Positions 48,018-57,615 of a stretch of 64,000 nucleotides of DNA are shown piece after piece. The translations under genes and the position numbers were made by a program. Each line of letters opens with the position of its first letter. The first letter of the stretch is position 1. The notes under the pieces were generated by a model that saw only the letters and a program-made list of their open reading frames with translations, was not told the origin of the DNA and did no database searches. The stretch comes from Shewanella intestini (lineage in GTDB: Bacteria > Pseudomonadota > Gammaproteobacteria > Enterobacterales > Shewanellaceae). The stretch is taken from the NCBI RefSeq assembly GCF_018221465.1, contig NZ_JAAIKR010000015.1, positions 1 through 64,000 of the forward strand, in the 5' to 3' direction.

Positions 48018-49763
48018 ATGAAATCACATATTATCTCTTTGTTAGAACAAACCGTTGAATCCTTTAAGCAGCAAGCACTGATCCCTGCCGATTTTCAAGC
48101 TCGCATACAAGTGGATCGCACGAAAGATAAGAGTCATGGAGACTTAGCAACTAACCTTGCAATGATGCTCACCAAAGTGGCAAAAAAGAATCCTCGCGAC
48201 ATCGCTCAGCTGATCATCGACAACTTGCCTGAGTCTAGCCATGTGGCCAAAGTAGAAATTGCCGGCCCGGGTTTCATTAACTTCTTTATTGACGACAATG
48301 CCCTCGCAAGCCAATTGCAAGCCGCCCTAAACGATGATCACCTTGGTATTGAACGCCCAACGAAACAAACTATTGTTGTCGACTACTCGTCACCAAACCT
48401 TGCAAAAGAAATGCACGTAGGTCACTTACGTTCGACCATTATTGGCGACAGTGTGGTGCGTGCACTTGAGTTTCAAGGCCACCATGTTATTCGCCAAAAC
48501 CATGTCGGTGATTGGGGCACGCAATTTGGTATGCTGTTGGCTTACATGGAAGAATTACGTACTGACGATCAAGCACAAGCGTCATTGCAATTATCTGACT
48601 TACAAGAATTTTATCGCGCAGCAAAAGTCCGCTTTGATGAATCTGACGAATTTGCCACTCGCGCCCGTAAATTAGTGGTTGAGCTGCAATCAGGTGACGA
48701 ATACTGCAACAAACTATGGCGTGAATTTAACGACATTTCTCTAAGCCATTGTCTTGAAATTTACCAACGTTTAGGTGTTAGCCTAACCCGTGAAGACGTA
48801 CGCGGCGAAAGTGCATACAATGCTGACCTTGAGCAAGTGGTTGCCGACCTTGATGCCAAAGGCTTGCTGAGCGAAAGCAATGGCGCTAAAGTCGTCTTCC
48901 AAAACGAATTTAAAACCAAAGACGGCGATCCATTACCGGTTATCCTCCAAAAAGCTGATGGTGGTTACTTATACGCAACGAGCGATATGGCCGCCATGCG
49001 TTACCGTTCAAACGTACTAAAAGCCGACCGCGCATTGTACTTTGTTGATTTACGCCAAGCATTGCACTTCCAGCAAGTATTTAGTCTTGCACGCCAAGCA
49101 GGCTTTGTTAATCCAGAAATGTCATTAGAACACACCGGGTTTGGCACCATGAACGGTGAAGACGGCCGTCCATTTAAAACCCGTTCAGGCGGCGTAGTTA
49201 AATTAGTCGACTTATTAGATGAAGCCGACGTACGTGCATTAGAGTTAGTGCGCAGTAAAAACCCAGACATGGACGAAGCCGAATTAGCTGAAATCGCCCG
49301 TGTCGTTGGTATTAGCGCCGTTAAATATGCTGATTTATCTAAAAACCGTGCTAGCGATTACATCTTTAGCTTTGAACAAATGCTCAGTTTTGAAGGTAAC
49401 ACCGCACCTTACTTACTTTATGCATACACGCGCGTGGCGGGTATCTTCAAACGGGCACAAGATGTTGATTTAAGTCAGGCAAAAATTGTCCTTGAACATA
49501 CTAAAGAAAAAGAATTAGCCAACAAATTAGCACAATTTAATGAAGTGCTTACCCGCATGACCACGAAAGGTCAGCCGCATGTGTTATGTGCTTACTTGTA
49601 CGAACTTGCCAGTGAGTTTTCAAGCTTCTATGAGGCTTGCCCAGTGCTTGCTGCAGACACCCAAGCACAAAAAGAGTCTCGTTTATTGTTGGCTAAACTG
49701 ACCGCTAACACGCTAAAAACCGGGTTATCTTTATTAGGCATTGACACTCTAGAGCGCATGTAA
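48018..49763 (+). CDS. argS: arginine--tRNA ligase
   Basis: 581-residue class I synthetase. The HIGH motif is HVGH at 133-136, in the context [17 protein letters not shown]; the usual KMSK is replaced, as in many ArgS enzymes. An N-terminal Add-1 domain and a C-terminal DALR anticodon-binding domain ([12 protein letters not shown]) are present. I use the ATG at 48018; a GTG at 48003 is in frame. Neither start has a strong Shine-Dalgarno. The ftsN gene begins two bases after the stop, so they are likely co-transcribed. The 177 bases before it hold no gene. Confidence 0.96.
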   Translation: MKSHIISLLEQTVESFKQQALIPADFQARIQVDRTKDKSHGDLATNLAMMLTKVAKKNPRDIAQLIIDNLPESSHVAKVEIAGPGFINFFIDDNALASQLQAALNDDHLGIERPTKQTIVVDYSSPNLAKEMHVGHLRSTIIGDSVVRALEFQGHHVIRQNHVGDWGTQFGMLLAYMEELRTDDQAQASLQLSDLQEFYRAAKVRFDESDEFATRARKLVVELQSGDEYCNKLWREFNDISLSHCLEIYQRLGVSLTREDVRGESAYNADLEQVVADLDAKGLLSESNGAKVVFQNEFKTKDGDPLPVILQKADGGYLYATSDMAAMRYRSNVLKADRALYFVDLRQALHFQQVFSLARQAGFVNPEMSLEHTGFGTMNGEDGRPFKTRSGGVVKLVDLLDEADVRALELVRSKNPDMDEAELAEIARVVGISAVKYADLSKNRASDYIFSFEQMLSFEGNTAPYLLYAYTRVAGIFKRAQDVDLSQAKIVLEHTKEKELANKLAQFNEVLTRMTTKGQPHVLCAYLYELASEFSSFYEACPVLAADTQAQKESRLLLAKLTANTLKTGLSLLGIDTLERM

Positions 49764-49765
49764 TT

Positions 49766-50341
49766 ATGAGTCGTGACTACGCAAATCGTAAACCTAAAAC
49801 AGCCAAAAAGCCTCGTGCAACTCGAGGCAAAAAAGCGCAACCACAACGCAGGAAACCTTATGGATTATTCCTCATGGTATTGGTTTTTGCTGGTGTTTTT
49901 GGCTACTTCTTGTGGTGGTTAAAAAGCCCGACCACTGAACCTGCGGCCCCAGCGATAAAAACGCCGGTGGTGATTGAACAACCTAACGCAAAACCGGTGA
50001 AAAAAGACGACTTACCGCCTAAACCTGAACAAAAATGGACCTACCAAGAAGAGCTTAAAAATAAGCAAATTGAAGTTGATATTCCTGAGTCTGAAAAGCT
50101 GCAAGTTAAGCTGTACCAAATGCAGTGCGGGTCATTTCGCAAAGAATCGCAAGCGCAAACATTAAAAGCGCGCATTGCTTTTCAAGGGTTTGAGGCGCAA
50201 GTTAAACGAACAGAAGGCACCACGGGTCTTTGGTATAAAGTGGTCATGGGGCCTTATGAAGGTAAACGCCTAGCAGAAACACAAAACCATAAGCTTCAAA
50301 AAGATGGCATAAACGGCTGTCAAATTTGGTTATGGCAATAA
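49766..50341 (+). CDS. ftsN: cell division protein FtsN (SPOR domain)
   Basis: 191 residues: a basic cytoplasmic tail (1-31), membrane segment about 32-52, linker with the essential-domain-like KWTYQEELKNKQ (90-101; the E. coli counterpart is a similar Trp-x-Tyr...Glu-Leu helix), and a SPOR domain (about 114-191) with cysteines at 121 and near the C-terminus that match the disulfide pair of E. coli FtsN. It triggers septal synthesis through FtsA and FtsQLB/FtsWI. Shorter than E. coli FtsN (319) because the linker is compact. Confidence 0.88.
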   Translation: MSRDYANRKPKTAKKPRATRGKKAQPQRRKPYGLFLMVLVFAGVFGYFLWWLKSPTTEPAAPAIKTPVVIEQPNAKPVKKDDLPPKPEQKWTYQEELKNKQIEVDIPESEKLQVKLYQMQCGSFRKESQAQTLKARIAFQGFEAQVKRTEGTTGLWYKVVMGPYEGKRLAETQNHKLQKDGINGCQIWLWQ

Positions 50342-50406
50342 TCGCTCACCCTCAGCAATAACGGTATTCATTCAGGCCACATTTTGTGGCTTGAATCTTA
50401 TCTGTC

Positions 50407-50434
50407 CTTGAAATAATAAATATTATCCCCATAT
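50407..50434 (+). promoter_or_regulatory. sigma32 (RpoH) heat-shock promoter of hslVU
   Basis: CTTGAAA (50407-50413), 13-bp spacer, CCCCATAT (50427-50434): an essentially perfect match to the sigma32 consensus CTTGAAA-N(11-16)-CCCCATNT. The predicted start is near 50441. In E. coli hslVU is transcribed from a sigma32 promoter at the same place. Confidence 0.9.
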
Positions 50435-50467
50435 CTTTTTTATCAATCAACCGCTGAGGATCCACTC

Positions 50468-50500
50468 ATGCGGTGTGAAAGTGAAGAGGATTTACCGTGA
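50468..50500 (+). CDS. possible 10-codon leader ORF coupled to hslV
   Basis: ATG at 50468 follows TGAGGA with a 7-base spacer and opens a 10-residue frame ([10 protein letters not shown]) whose TGA overlaps the GTG start of hslV (GTGA). The hslV Shine-Dalgarno (AGAGGA) lies inside it. Translation is suggested but unproven; it may be a coupling leader or chance. Confidence 0.4.
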   Translation: MRCESEEDLP

Positions 50501-51021
50501 CTACAATCGTATCCGTACGCCGCAATAATCAAGTTGTCATCGCTGGTGATGGCCAAGTTTCCCTCGGCAATACTGTCATGAAAGGCAATGCACGTAAGGT
50601 GCGTCGTCTATATCACAATAAAGTACTCGCTGGCTTTGCCGGTGGTACTGCTGATGCTTTTACCCTATTTGAGCGTTTTGAAACCAAACTCGAAATGCAC
50701 CAAGGCCACTTATTAAAGTCTGCCGTTGAGCTCGCCAAAGACTGGCGCACCGACAAAATGTTGCGCAACCTAGAAGCCATGCTCATTGTAGCCGATACCG
50801 AAGCGTCATTAATTATTACCGGTAACGGTGACGTCGTCCAACCAGAACACGACTTAATTGCCATTGGTTCAGGTGGCAACTTTGCCCACGCATCAGCATT
50901 GGCATTAATTCAAAACACCGAACTTAGCGCTCGTGAAATTGCCGAAAAGTCACTCACCATTGCGGGTGACATTTGCGTATTTACCAACCAACACAAAACG
51001 GTTGAGCAAATCGACTACTAA
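50497..51021 (+). CDS. hslV: ATP-dependent protease peptidase subunit HslV
   Basis: 174 residues, proteasome beta-like threonine protease. After removal of the initiator the N-terminal Thr (MTTIVSVRR) is the nucleophile. [16 protein letters not shown] and the [14 protein letters not shown] region are typical. The start is a GTG, with AGAGGA six to seven bases upstream. 21 bases before hslU; both are under the heat-shock promoter at 50407. No gene lies between ftsN and this promoter. Confidence 0.97.
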   Translation: MTTIVSVRRNNQVVIAGDGQVSLGNTVMKGNARKVRRLYHNKVLAGFAGGTADAFTLFERFETKLEMHQGHLLKSAVELAKDWRTDKMLRNLEAMLIVADTEASLIITGNGDVVQPEHDLIAIGSGGNFAHASALALIQNTELSAREIAEKSLTIAGDICVFTNQHKTVEQIDY

Positions 51022-51042
51022 ACCTGAACGTAAGGAATAACC

Positions 51043-52374
51043 ATGTCTGAAATGACTCCACGTGAAATTGTTCACGAACTTGATTCTCACATTATTGGTC
51101 AAAGTAAAGCGAAGCGTTCAGTAGCTGTTGCATTGCGCAACCGCTGGCGTCGTATGCAACTTGAGCCTTCATTGCGCCAAGAAGTTACCCCAAAAAATAT
51201 TCTCATGATTGGCCCTACCGGCGTAGGTAAAACTGAAATTGCGCGTCGCCTTGCTAGACTGGCTAACGCGCCTTTTATTAAGGTAGAAGCCACCAAGTTC
51301 ACTGAAGTGGGCTATGTCGGTAAAGAAGTTGAGCAAATCATTCGTGATTTAACGGACTCAGCAATTAAACTCACGCGCGAACAGCAAATGAAAAAATGCC
51401 AATATCGCGCAGAAGAACAAGCCGAAGAGCGTATTTTAGATGCCTTGCTACCGCAACCGAAAAAAAGTGAGTGGGACGCACAAGAGAAAGATAACTCAAG
51501 TACGCGCCAAATCTTCCGCAAAAAATTGCGCGAAGGTCAGTTAGACGACAAAGAAATTGAAATTGATGTTGCTGCACCGCAAATTACTGCTGAAATCATG
51601 GCACCTCCTGGCATGGAAGAGATGACCAACCAGCTTCAAGGTTTATTCCAAAACATGGGCGGTCAAGACACCACCAAACGCAAAAAGATGAAAATCAAAG
51701 ATGCGCGTAAACAACTGGTTGAAGACGAAGCGGCAAAATTAGTTAATCAACAAGATTTAAAAGAACAAGCGATTGAGTTAGTAGAACAAAATGGCATTGT
51801 ATTTCTTGATGAAATCGACAAAATTTGTAAACGCGGCGAATCTTCAGGCCCAGACGTTTCTCGTGAAGGTGTCCAGCGCGACTTACTGCCATTAGTAGAA
51901 GGTTGCACCGTCAATACCAAACACGGCATGGTAAAAACAGACCACATTTTGTTTATCGCCTCTGGTGCATTCCAAATGTCAAAACCATCAGACTTAATCC
52001 CTGAGCTACAAGGTCGTTTACCCATTCGTGTTGAATTAGACGCCTTAACCGCCAATGATTTTGAACGTATTCTTACTGAGCCTCACGCATCGTTAACCGA
52101 ACAATACGTGGCATTAATGGCAACTGAAGGCGTCACCATTGAGTTTGTTGAATCAGGCATTACCCGTCTTGCAGAAGCCGCATGGCAAGTAAATGAACGC
52201 ACCGAAAACATTGGCGCACGTCGTTTGCATACGGTGATGGAAAAACTAATGGAAGACATCTCCTATGATGCATCAGAAAAGTCAGGCACTTCATTTGTGA
52301 TTGACGACAGCTATGTAAATAGCCACCTTGATCTATTAGTGCAAGATGAAGATTTAAGTCGCTTCATTCTCTAA
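51043..52374 (+). CDS. hslU: ATP-dependent protease ATPase subunit HslU
   Basis: 443-residue AAA+ unfoldase that partners HslV. Walker A GPTGVGKT at 57-64, the pore motif GYVGKEVE, Walker B FLDEIDKI, an inserted I domain (about 110-240) with [17 protein letters not shown], and sensor-2 [12 protein letters not shown]. The C-terminus ends in RFIL, matching the docking tail. Good Shine-Dalgarno AAGGA. Confidence 0.98.
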   Translation: MSEMTPREIVHELDSHIIGQSKAKRSVAVALRNRWRRMQLEPSLRQEVTPKNILMIGPTGVGKTEIARRLARLANAPFIKVEATKFTEVGYVGKEVEQIIRDLTDSAIKLTREQQMKKCQYRAEEQAEERILDALLPQPKKSEWDAQEKDNSSTRQIFRKKLREGQLDDKEIEIDVAAPQITAEIMAPPGMEEMTNQLQGLFQNMGGQDTTKRKKMKIKDARKQLVEDEAAKLVNQQDLKEQAIELVEQNGIVFLDEIDKICKRGESSGPDVSREGVQRDLLPLVEGCTVNTKHGMVKTDHILFIASGAFQMSKPSDLIPELQGRLPIRVELDALTANDFERILTEPHASLTEQYVALMATEGVTIEFVESGITRLAEAAWQVNERTENIGARRLHTVMEKLMEDISYDASEKSGTSFVIDDSYVNSHLDLLVQDEDLSRFIL

Positions 52375-52433
52375 AGGCATACTAAGCTGCTGTGCTTCCT
52401 TAAAAGGTAAGCCAGCGCCCAGCTAATATCATT

Positions 52434-52470
52434 AAAGGTGGTAAACTTCATTGAAGTGACCACCTTTTTT
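52434..52470 (+). terminator. terminator of hslVU
   Basis: AAAGGTGGT (52434-52442) pairs with ACCACCTTT (52459-52467), continuing through ACTTCA/TGAAGT with a small internal loop, and followed by a T-run on the plus strand. It lies 60 bases past hslU. Confidence 0.88.
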
Positions 52471-52534
52471 ATTGGCACAGTTTGCTAAAATCATAATCAA
52501 TTACCCCTTAACCCCAAACCAAGTGAGCCATGTT

Positions 52535-52918
52535 ATGACTGCTTCACCCGTAGTGACCGACATAAAACTAAAGCGCAAATCAAAAATGTTAGTGGTTAGC
52601 TTTGACAATAATGAAACCTACAACATCAGTTGTGAAATGCTTAGGGTCCACTCTCCATCTGCCGAGGTGCAGCGCCACGGCAATCCAATACTGGTAACCC
52701 ATAAAAAAGAGGTCAACATTACCGCCATTGAACCTGTGGGTAATTATGCGGTAAAAATTGTCTTTGATGATGGCCATGACACAGGGCTATTTTCATGGAA
52801 AATATTATATGAACTGGGTAGTCAGCAAGTTGAAATTTGGGAAAAATACCTCGCCCGCCTTCGCGCGGAAAAAGGCTCACGTGAAGCAATGATTTCAATG
52901 AATATCAAATATTCATAA
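52535..52918 (+). CDS. DUF971 domain protein
   Basis: 127 residues from the ATG at 52535; the longer in-frame extension back to 52472 would start inside the terminator stem. DUF971 core: TDIKLKRKSKMLVVSF, YNISCEMLRVHSPSAEVQ (part), and DDGHDTGLFSWKILYEL. The fold equals the N-terminal domain of gamma-butyrobetaine hydroxylases, and small stand-alone members are linked to iron-sulfur and other metal handling without a proven reaction. Convergent with the MFS gene. Confidence 0.85.
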   Translation: MTASPVVTDIKLKRKSKMLVVSFDNNETYNISCEMLRVHSPSAEVQRHGNPILVTHKKEVNITAIEPVGNYAVKIVFDDGHDTGLFSWKILYELGSQQVEIWEKYLARLRAEKGSREAMISMNIKYS

Positions 52919-52970
52919 TCTAACCCAATCATTAAATGGGTTTACTGCTAGATGAGTTAACACAAAAAAA

Positions 52971-52995
52971 CAGGGCGATGCAATGCATCGCCCTG
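52971..52995. terminator. bidirectional terminator
   Basis: CAGGGCGATG pairs with CATCGCCCTG across a 5-base loop, flanked by an A-run on the left and TTGTTTAT on the right. It lies between the convergent DUF971 and MFS genes and can serve both. Confidence 0.85.
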
Positions 52996-53044
52996 TTGTT
53001 TATACTGCGGTGATATGTCGTGATATAACAGACACTAAGTTAAC

Positions 53045-54235
53045 TTATGCTACCTTTGAGTAACCCCCCTGATGACTTGAGCGTGTATCTAAGTGGCCAC
53101 TTAAGCGGGTTAACCCTAAAGCCACCAAGACAATCAATGCACCAATCCAAGGCGTATTCATTAAACCTGAGTCAGCAACAATCATTCCGCCGCCCCAAGA
53201 GCCTAATGCAATCCCCACATTAAAGGCGGCAATGTTTAAACCAGACGCCACATCTACAGCTTCAGGCGTATATTTTTCAGCAAGCTTAACAACATACACT
53301 TGTAATCCAGGCACATTACCAAAGGCAAACGCACCCCAAACTAAAATCGTTGCCACTGCCGCAATAGGATTAAACGCCGTCACATTAAAGGTAAGTAGTA
53401 CTGCAGCAAGGCCAATAAAGATAATCGTCAGCGCTTTTACTGGGCCAAATTTATCAGCCATTTTACCGCCCCAAATATTACCAACAGCAACCGATACACC
53501 ATAAACCAACATAATTAAACCAATGGCACCAGAGCTAAAACCAGACACGTTTTCTAAAATTGGCGCAAGGTAAGTAAATGCGGTGAATGTGCCGCCATAA
53601 CCTAGAGCTGTCATGGCATAAACTAATAATAGTCTTGGTTGAGTTAACACTTTTAACTGTGCCGACAATTTAGCTGCTGGCGGTTGCTTTAAGTTGTTTG
53701 GTACTAATATCGCACTGCCAATTAACGCCGCTAAACCCAGAAGTGCCACAATTAAGAATGTTGCATGCCAACCAAACGTTTGGCCAATATACGTTCCTAG
53801 TGGTACACCCGTCACTAACGCTACCGTCAGCCCAGTGAACATAATCGCAATTGCGCTCGCCGCCTTTTCTTTAGGGACTAAACCTGTCGCAACAGTCGAA
53901 CCGATTGAAAAGAAAACCCCATGGGCAAGACCGGTCAGGATACGCGCCAAAATTAAGGTGCTATAACCGGGTGCTTGCCAAGCTAATACGTTACCCAATA
54001 CAAATAACGTCATAACCGAAAGTAAAACATACTTTCTATTCCACTTGCCTGTTAACGCGGTTAATACTGGTGCACCAATCGCCACGCCTAAGGCATATAA
54101 GCTGACTAATAAGCCAGCCGATGGTAATGACACGTGTAAATCTAATGCCATTGTTGGGATCAAGCCAACAATAACAAACTCTGTTGTTCCGATAGCAAAG
54201 GCGCTTAGCGTCAATGCAAGAAGTGCTAAAGGCAT
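53045..54235 (-). CDS. MFS transporter, DHA1 family
   Basis: 396 residues, 12 predicted membrane segments. The start LALLALTLSAFAIGTTEFVI is the hallmark of the AraJ/YdhP/Cml-type efflux subgroup. Motif A-like GKWNRKYVLL between segments 2 and 3 and the 5th-segment motif C-like GVPLGTYIG are present. It probably exports sugars or small drugs; the substrate is unknown. Divergent from the LysR gene (178-bp gap), a common regulator/target pairing. Confidence 0.88.
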   Translation of the reverse strand: MPLALLALTLSAFAIGTTEFVIVGLIPTMALDLHVSLPSAGLLVSLYALGVAIGAPVLTALTGKWNRKYVLLSVMTLFVLGNVLAWQAPGYSTLILARILTGLAHGVFFSIGSTVATGLVPKEKAASAIAIMFTGLTVALVTGVPLGTYIGQTFGWHATFLIVALLGLAALIGSAILVPNNLKQPPAAKLSAQLKVLTQPRLLLVYAMTALGYGGTFTAFTYLAPILENVSGFSSGAIGLIMLVYGVSVAVGNIWGGKMADKFGPVKALTIIFIGLAAVLLTFNVTAFNPIAAVATILVWGAFAFGNVPGLQVYVVKLAEKYTPEAVDVASGLNIAAFNVGIALGSWGGGMIVADSGLMNTPWIGALIVLVALGLTRLSGHLDTRSSHQGGYSKVA

Positions 54236-54413
54236 AATCTGCTCTCTTGTTAATAAGCGGGCTTAATTTAGCCAGCTTGTTTTCGATGGCGCTATTATGC
54301 CCAAACCCATATTTGTGAAAAACAGCATCTTTTGCAAATGACTTTTGTTATAAATAGTGGTAATAGTGCTAAGATTAAGCCTCATGAAAGCCATAAATGG
54401 TTAAGGTGGTCAA

Positions 54414-55295
54414 ATGCTCACTCGCTCAGATGATTTGCATATGTTATTGGCGGTTATTGATAGCGGCGGTTTTTCAGCGGCAGCAGAAGCGTTAGATGTT
54501 CAAGTCGCCAGAGTGTCACGCGCGGTCACCAAAGTGGAGCGGCAGTTAGGTGTTTCTATTCTTATTCGCACCACGCGGCGCATTGAACTTACTGATGAAG
54601 GCAAGCAATTTGTCGACACAATCCGCAATGGCTTAGACCATATTCAACAAGCCGAGCAGAGCTTGATTATGCAAGGCGAGCTCCCGCGAGGTCGGTTACG
54701 CGTTGACGCCGCAAGTCCGTTTGTATTCCATCAATTAGTCCCGTTGATTGCGGGTTTTAATCAAGCTTACCCAGACATTCAAATCGACTTAAGCTCTAAC
54801 GAAGGTTTTGTTGATTTACTTGAAAAACGCACTGATGTAGCCATTCGAATTGGCGAGTTAACCGACTCTACCTTACATGCCAGAGCACTAGGTAAAAGCG
54901 AACTCTATATTGTCGCCGCCCCCAATTACCTTGCAACACATGGCGCGCCGAAGAAGGTCAATGAATTAGCCCAACATGACACCATTGGTTTTAGCTCACC
55001 AAAAATTTTAAACCGTTGGCCACTAAAAGGGTTTGACACTCTCACCCCTAAGATCACTTGTTCAAATGGAGAAGCGATACGTCAGTTAGTATTGGCAGGC
55101 AACGGCATTGCGTGTTTGTCTGGATTTATGGTCAGAAGAGACATTGAGCAAGGCAATTTAATTCCGCTATTAACGAATGAAAAAATTACCGATACTGGCC
55201 GAGAGCGCATTAATGCGGTGTATTACAAGTCATCATCTGTCGCCAAAAGGGTGTCTGCGTTTATCGATTATATTAAGCCTAAATTATCACTGTAA
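54414..55295 (+). CDS. LysR-family transcriptional regulator
   Basis: 293 residues: N-terminal winged helix-turn-helix (about 5-62, FSAAAEALDVQVARVSRAV) and a periplasmic-binding-protein-like effector domain (about 92-290). The variant recognition helix with VARVSRAVTKVE resembles the DsdC/YafC-like group that uses VxRxxxxLE. Shine-Dalgarno AAGGTGG. Most likely regulates the divergent MFS gene; the effector is not identifiable. Confidence 0.9.
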   Translation: MLTRSDDLHMLLAVIDSGGFSAAAEALDVQVARVSRAVTKVERQLGVSILIRTTRRIELTDEGKQFVDTIRNGLDHIQQAEQSLIMQGELPRGRLRVDAASPFVFHQLVPLIAGFNQAYPDIQIDLSSNEGFVDLLEKRTDVAIRIGELTDSTLHARALGKSELYIVAAPNYLATHGAPKKVNELAQHDTIGFSSPKILNRWPLKGFDTLTPKITCSNGEAIRQLVLAGNGIACLSGFMVRRDIEQGNLIPLLTNEKITDTGRERINAVYYKSSSVAKRVSAFIDYIKPKLSL

Positions 55296-55375
55296 GTTAC
55301 GGCTCAATCATGATAACGTTTCGCTAATATACATTGTATTTAGCAACAAAATTCCGTACTTGTTTTAGGACTCAC

Positions 55376-55852
55376 ATGCGATTTTCATCAAAAATTTTGC
55401 TTACTCTTTCACATTTCTCATTCGCCGCCATTGGTTTTGCCCTTGGAATCTACGCATTACCCATTCTTAGCGCTCCGCCATCAATTAGCGACGCTGACAT
55501 TGCCAAACTGTCACTCGACAGCCGTTACACTGCTAAATTCACCAAAGACCTAGAAGACAGCGATTTACTGCACTGGGGAAAAGGCACTGTCTCATTGGGC
55601 GATCACGCGATTACTTTTATTGGTGAACTTTCTCCAGGGCCAGATTATAAAGTGTATTTATCACCTAAATTTGTTGAAACAGAGTCCGAGTTCAAACGCT
55701 TAAAATATGCTATGCATAAAGTTGGTGAAGTGAAAACCTTTGACAACTTTGCCCTGCACTCCTCCGTGCCACTGCAATTAGATCAATACAATACCGTGAT
55801 AATTTGGTGTGAACGCTTTGGTGAATTTATTACCTCGGCCAAATATCGTTAA
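55376..55852 (+). CDS. DM13-domain protein, membrane anchored
   Basis: 158 residues from the ATG at 55376 (AGGA six bases upstream; an upstream in-frame TTG or ATG would lengthen it without support). One N-terminal membrane segment (about 9-30), then a DM13 domain (about 58-158): GKGTVSLGDH, GPDYKVYLSPKFV, and the conserved cysteine in VIIWCERFGEFI. DM13 domains are predicted electron-transfer or redox modules; the role in this cell is unknown. Not in an operon; a strong hairpin follows. Confidence 0.82.
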   Translation: MRFSSKILLTLSHFSFAAIGFALGIYALPILSAPPSISDADIAKLSLDSRYTAKFTKDLEDSDLLHWGKGTVSLGDHAITFIGELSPGPDYKVYLSPKFVETESEFKRLKYAMHKVGEVKTFDNFALHSSVPLQLDQYNTVIIWCERFGEFITSAKYR

Positions 55853-55883
55853 TCACAATAGGTTCTCATAACCCACTAACACA

Positions 55884-55910
55884 TAAGGGGCAACATGATG
55901 TTGCCCCTTA
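55884..55910 (+). terminator. terminator of the DM13 gene
   Basis: Perfect 12-bp inverted repeat TAAGGGGCAACA with a 3-base loop; the plus strand continues GTTATTT. It lies 32 bases past the stop codon. The remaining gap to 56228 is without a supportable gene. Confidence 0.75.
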
Positions 55911-56228
55911 GTTATTTGCCCTTTCCCTTCTCAGCGCTCGGTATTTACGACTCGAAATTTTCCCCAACAATGGGTTATTGCCCATCTTATTTCCGATGCA
56001 TCGCCGCACATCCCAAACAGTCAAGCCGCCAAACGAAGATAGTCCATTGCCATCACCTGCAACGTAAAGCAACTACATTAAAAATAAGTTACAAACCCTT
56101 ATTCACGAATATGCTAGCTTTAAATGAGAAAAGATTGCGCTTTAAATCAGGCGGCAACGACAGACAAGTGCATCGGTTGGTTTTTCATCATAGCAATCAT
56201 TAAATAAAAATATAATAGCGAGGTAATT

Positions 56229-56891
56229 TTGAGCGAACAACATCCAATTATTGCAGACCTTCTTTGGCGTCATACAGCAAAAAAATACGACACGTCAAAG
56301 CAAATTCCTCAAGCAGATTTAGATATTTTATTTGAAGCCATGCGCCTTTCTGCCTCATCAATTAACTCTCAACCTTGGCGTTTTGTGGTCATTGAAAGCG
56401 ATGATGCCAAAGCTCGCATGAACAGTACTTTTGCCAATAAATTTAAACCTAATCAACCACATATATTTGACAGCTCACTTGTTATTTTGTTTGCTCATAA
56501 CCCTAACTACACCCAAAAAGATTATGCTGAAGTGGTTGATAAGGGCATTGAAGACAAACGCACCAAACAAGAAAACCGCCAAAGTGCATTTAACAGTTAC
56601 ATGTTTGCTGAACTTAATACCGATGAAAATGGTGACAACAGCGCATGGACTAAAGCACAAACTTACTTAGCGCTTGGCAACACCCTCCATACCTTGGCAC
56701 GTTTAAAAATTGATGCCACGCCAATGGAAGGCATTGATACTGAATTAGTTAATGAAGAATTCAAAGCCGAGCTTGATGGTTATCAGTGTGATGTGGCATT
56801 AGCGATAGGCTATAAACACCAGGAAGATGACTACAACGACAAGCTGCCAAAATCTCGTCGCAACTTAACCGATATTATGGTGCGCGTGTAA
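56229..56891 (+). CDS. NAD(P)H nitroreductase, NfsB-type
   Basis: 220 residues, FMN-dependent oxygen-insensitive nitroreductase fold. Seen: RHTAKKYD (FMN phosphate site), SASSINSQPWRFVVIES, and the C-terminal PMEGID...VALAIGYKH...LPKSRRNLTDIM. The order and length match E. coli NfsB (217). The start is a TTG at 56229 with GAGGTAAT just upstream; no ATG in frame fits the family start better. It reduces nitroaromatics and quinones; the physiological substrate is unclear. Confidence 0.9.
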   Translation: MSEQHPIIADLLWRHTAKKYDTSKQIPQADLDILFEAMRLSASSINSQPWRFVVIESDDAKARMNSTFANKFKPNQPHIFDSSLVILFAHNPNYTQKDYAEVVDKGIEDKRTKQENRQSAFNSYMFAELNTDENGDNSAWTKAQTYLALGNTLHTLARLKIDATPMEGIDTELVNEEFKAELDGYQCDVALAIGYKHQEDDYNDKLPKSRRNLTDIMVRV

Positions 56892-56925
56892 TTTACATCT
56901 AGTGTCATTTTTATCTTTAACATTC

Positions 56926-56953
56926 AAAATACCAGCGCTGTCGCTGGTATTTT
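56926..56953 (+). terminator. terminator of the nitroreductase gene
   Basis: AAAATACCAGCG pairs with CGCTGGTATTTT across a CTGT loop, followed by a plus-strand T-run. 35 bases past the stop. The gap to 57198 shows no other feature. Confidence 0.9.
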
Positions 56954-57198
56954 TTTATCTTTACTCTCTACATACTCGCTTTTTAACTATGGCTATTAAC
57001 GCCAACATAAACGCTTAAATGGTTATCCACTTCGCTATGTAAGCTGCCTCAAAAAGTTATCGTTAAAATTCGCATGAACAATCAATAAAAATAGCGTTTA
57101 TAGCCCTAACAATATTTGCATTGCTTTACATTTTGTAGCAGTTCATTGACTGTAAAATCAGTATTATAACGACATGAATCATCGTCACTGGAGTTATT

Positions 57199-57456
57199 AT
57201 GGCTGTCTCATTTATTAGAACTAGATTGCTAAAAGTTTCAGCGCTATGTGTAGGATTACTGGCACTATCCGCTTGCTCAAGCAACCAACAACAACAACCG
57301 CCTCATAAAGTAAAAAAACACCCATATAAACCCACAACATATACGGTAGTTCAACTCAATAATCAGCATACCCATGCCAATATTATTGTGGTGAATAAAC
57401 GAATTAATAAGCGTAATTGTTGGCAACACGGCAATCATTTTCATTGCAAAAGATAA
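57199..57456 (+). CDS. small hypothetical lipoprotein
   Basis: 85 residues. A positively charged N-terminus and hydrophobic core precede a lipobox LSAC, Cys26, so it is a predicted lipoprotein. The mature part is short, rich in Gln, Asn, His and Lys, with a cysteine pair near the end (NCWQHGNHFHCKR). Shine-Dalgarno GGAG six bases upstream. Function unknown; the His/Cys tail could bind metal, an inference only. A 24-bp imperfect hairpin (57480-57503) follows but has no T-run. Confidence 0.75.
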   Translation: MAVSFIRTRLLKVSALCVGLLALSACSSNQQQQPPHKVKKHPYKPTTYTVVQLNNQHTHANIIVVNKRINKRNCWQHGNHFHCKR

Positions 57457-57615
57457 CGCTAACTTTAGTTTATTGACTCACCGTGTCAGCCTGCTGGCAC
57501 GGTTAACTGTTCATGCAAAAATAGCCATAGTAAGTAGCCGCCAAGGCGCGTTAACTTCGTTATAATCACCACAACTCGTTAAACTAATAATATATCGTCT
57601 GGCAAAGGAACTCCC

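Noticed and set aside
55895-56203. 102-residue plus-strand frame
   Set aside because: Its start lies inside the DM13 terminator hairpin, there is no Shine-Dalgarno, and the composition looks like translated non-coding DNA.
57480-57503. Imperfect hairpin ACCGTGTCAGC/GCTGGCACGGT after the lipoprotein gene
   Set aside because: Only a two-base loop, one wobble pair and no T-run on the plus strand; not called as a terminator.
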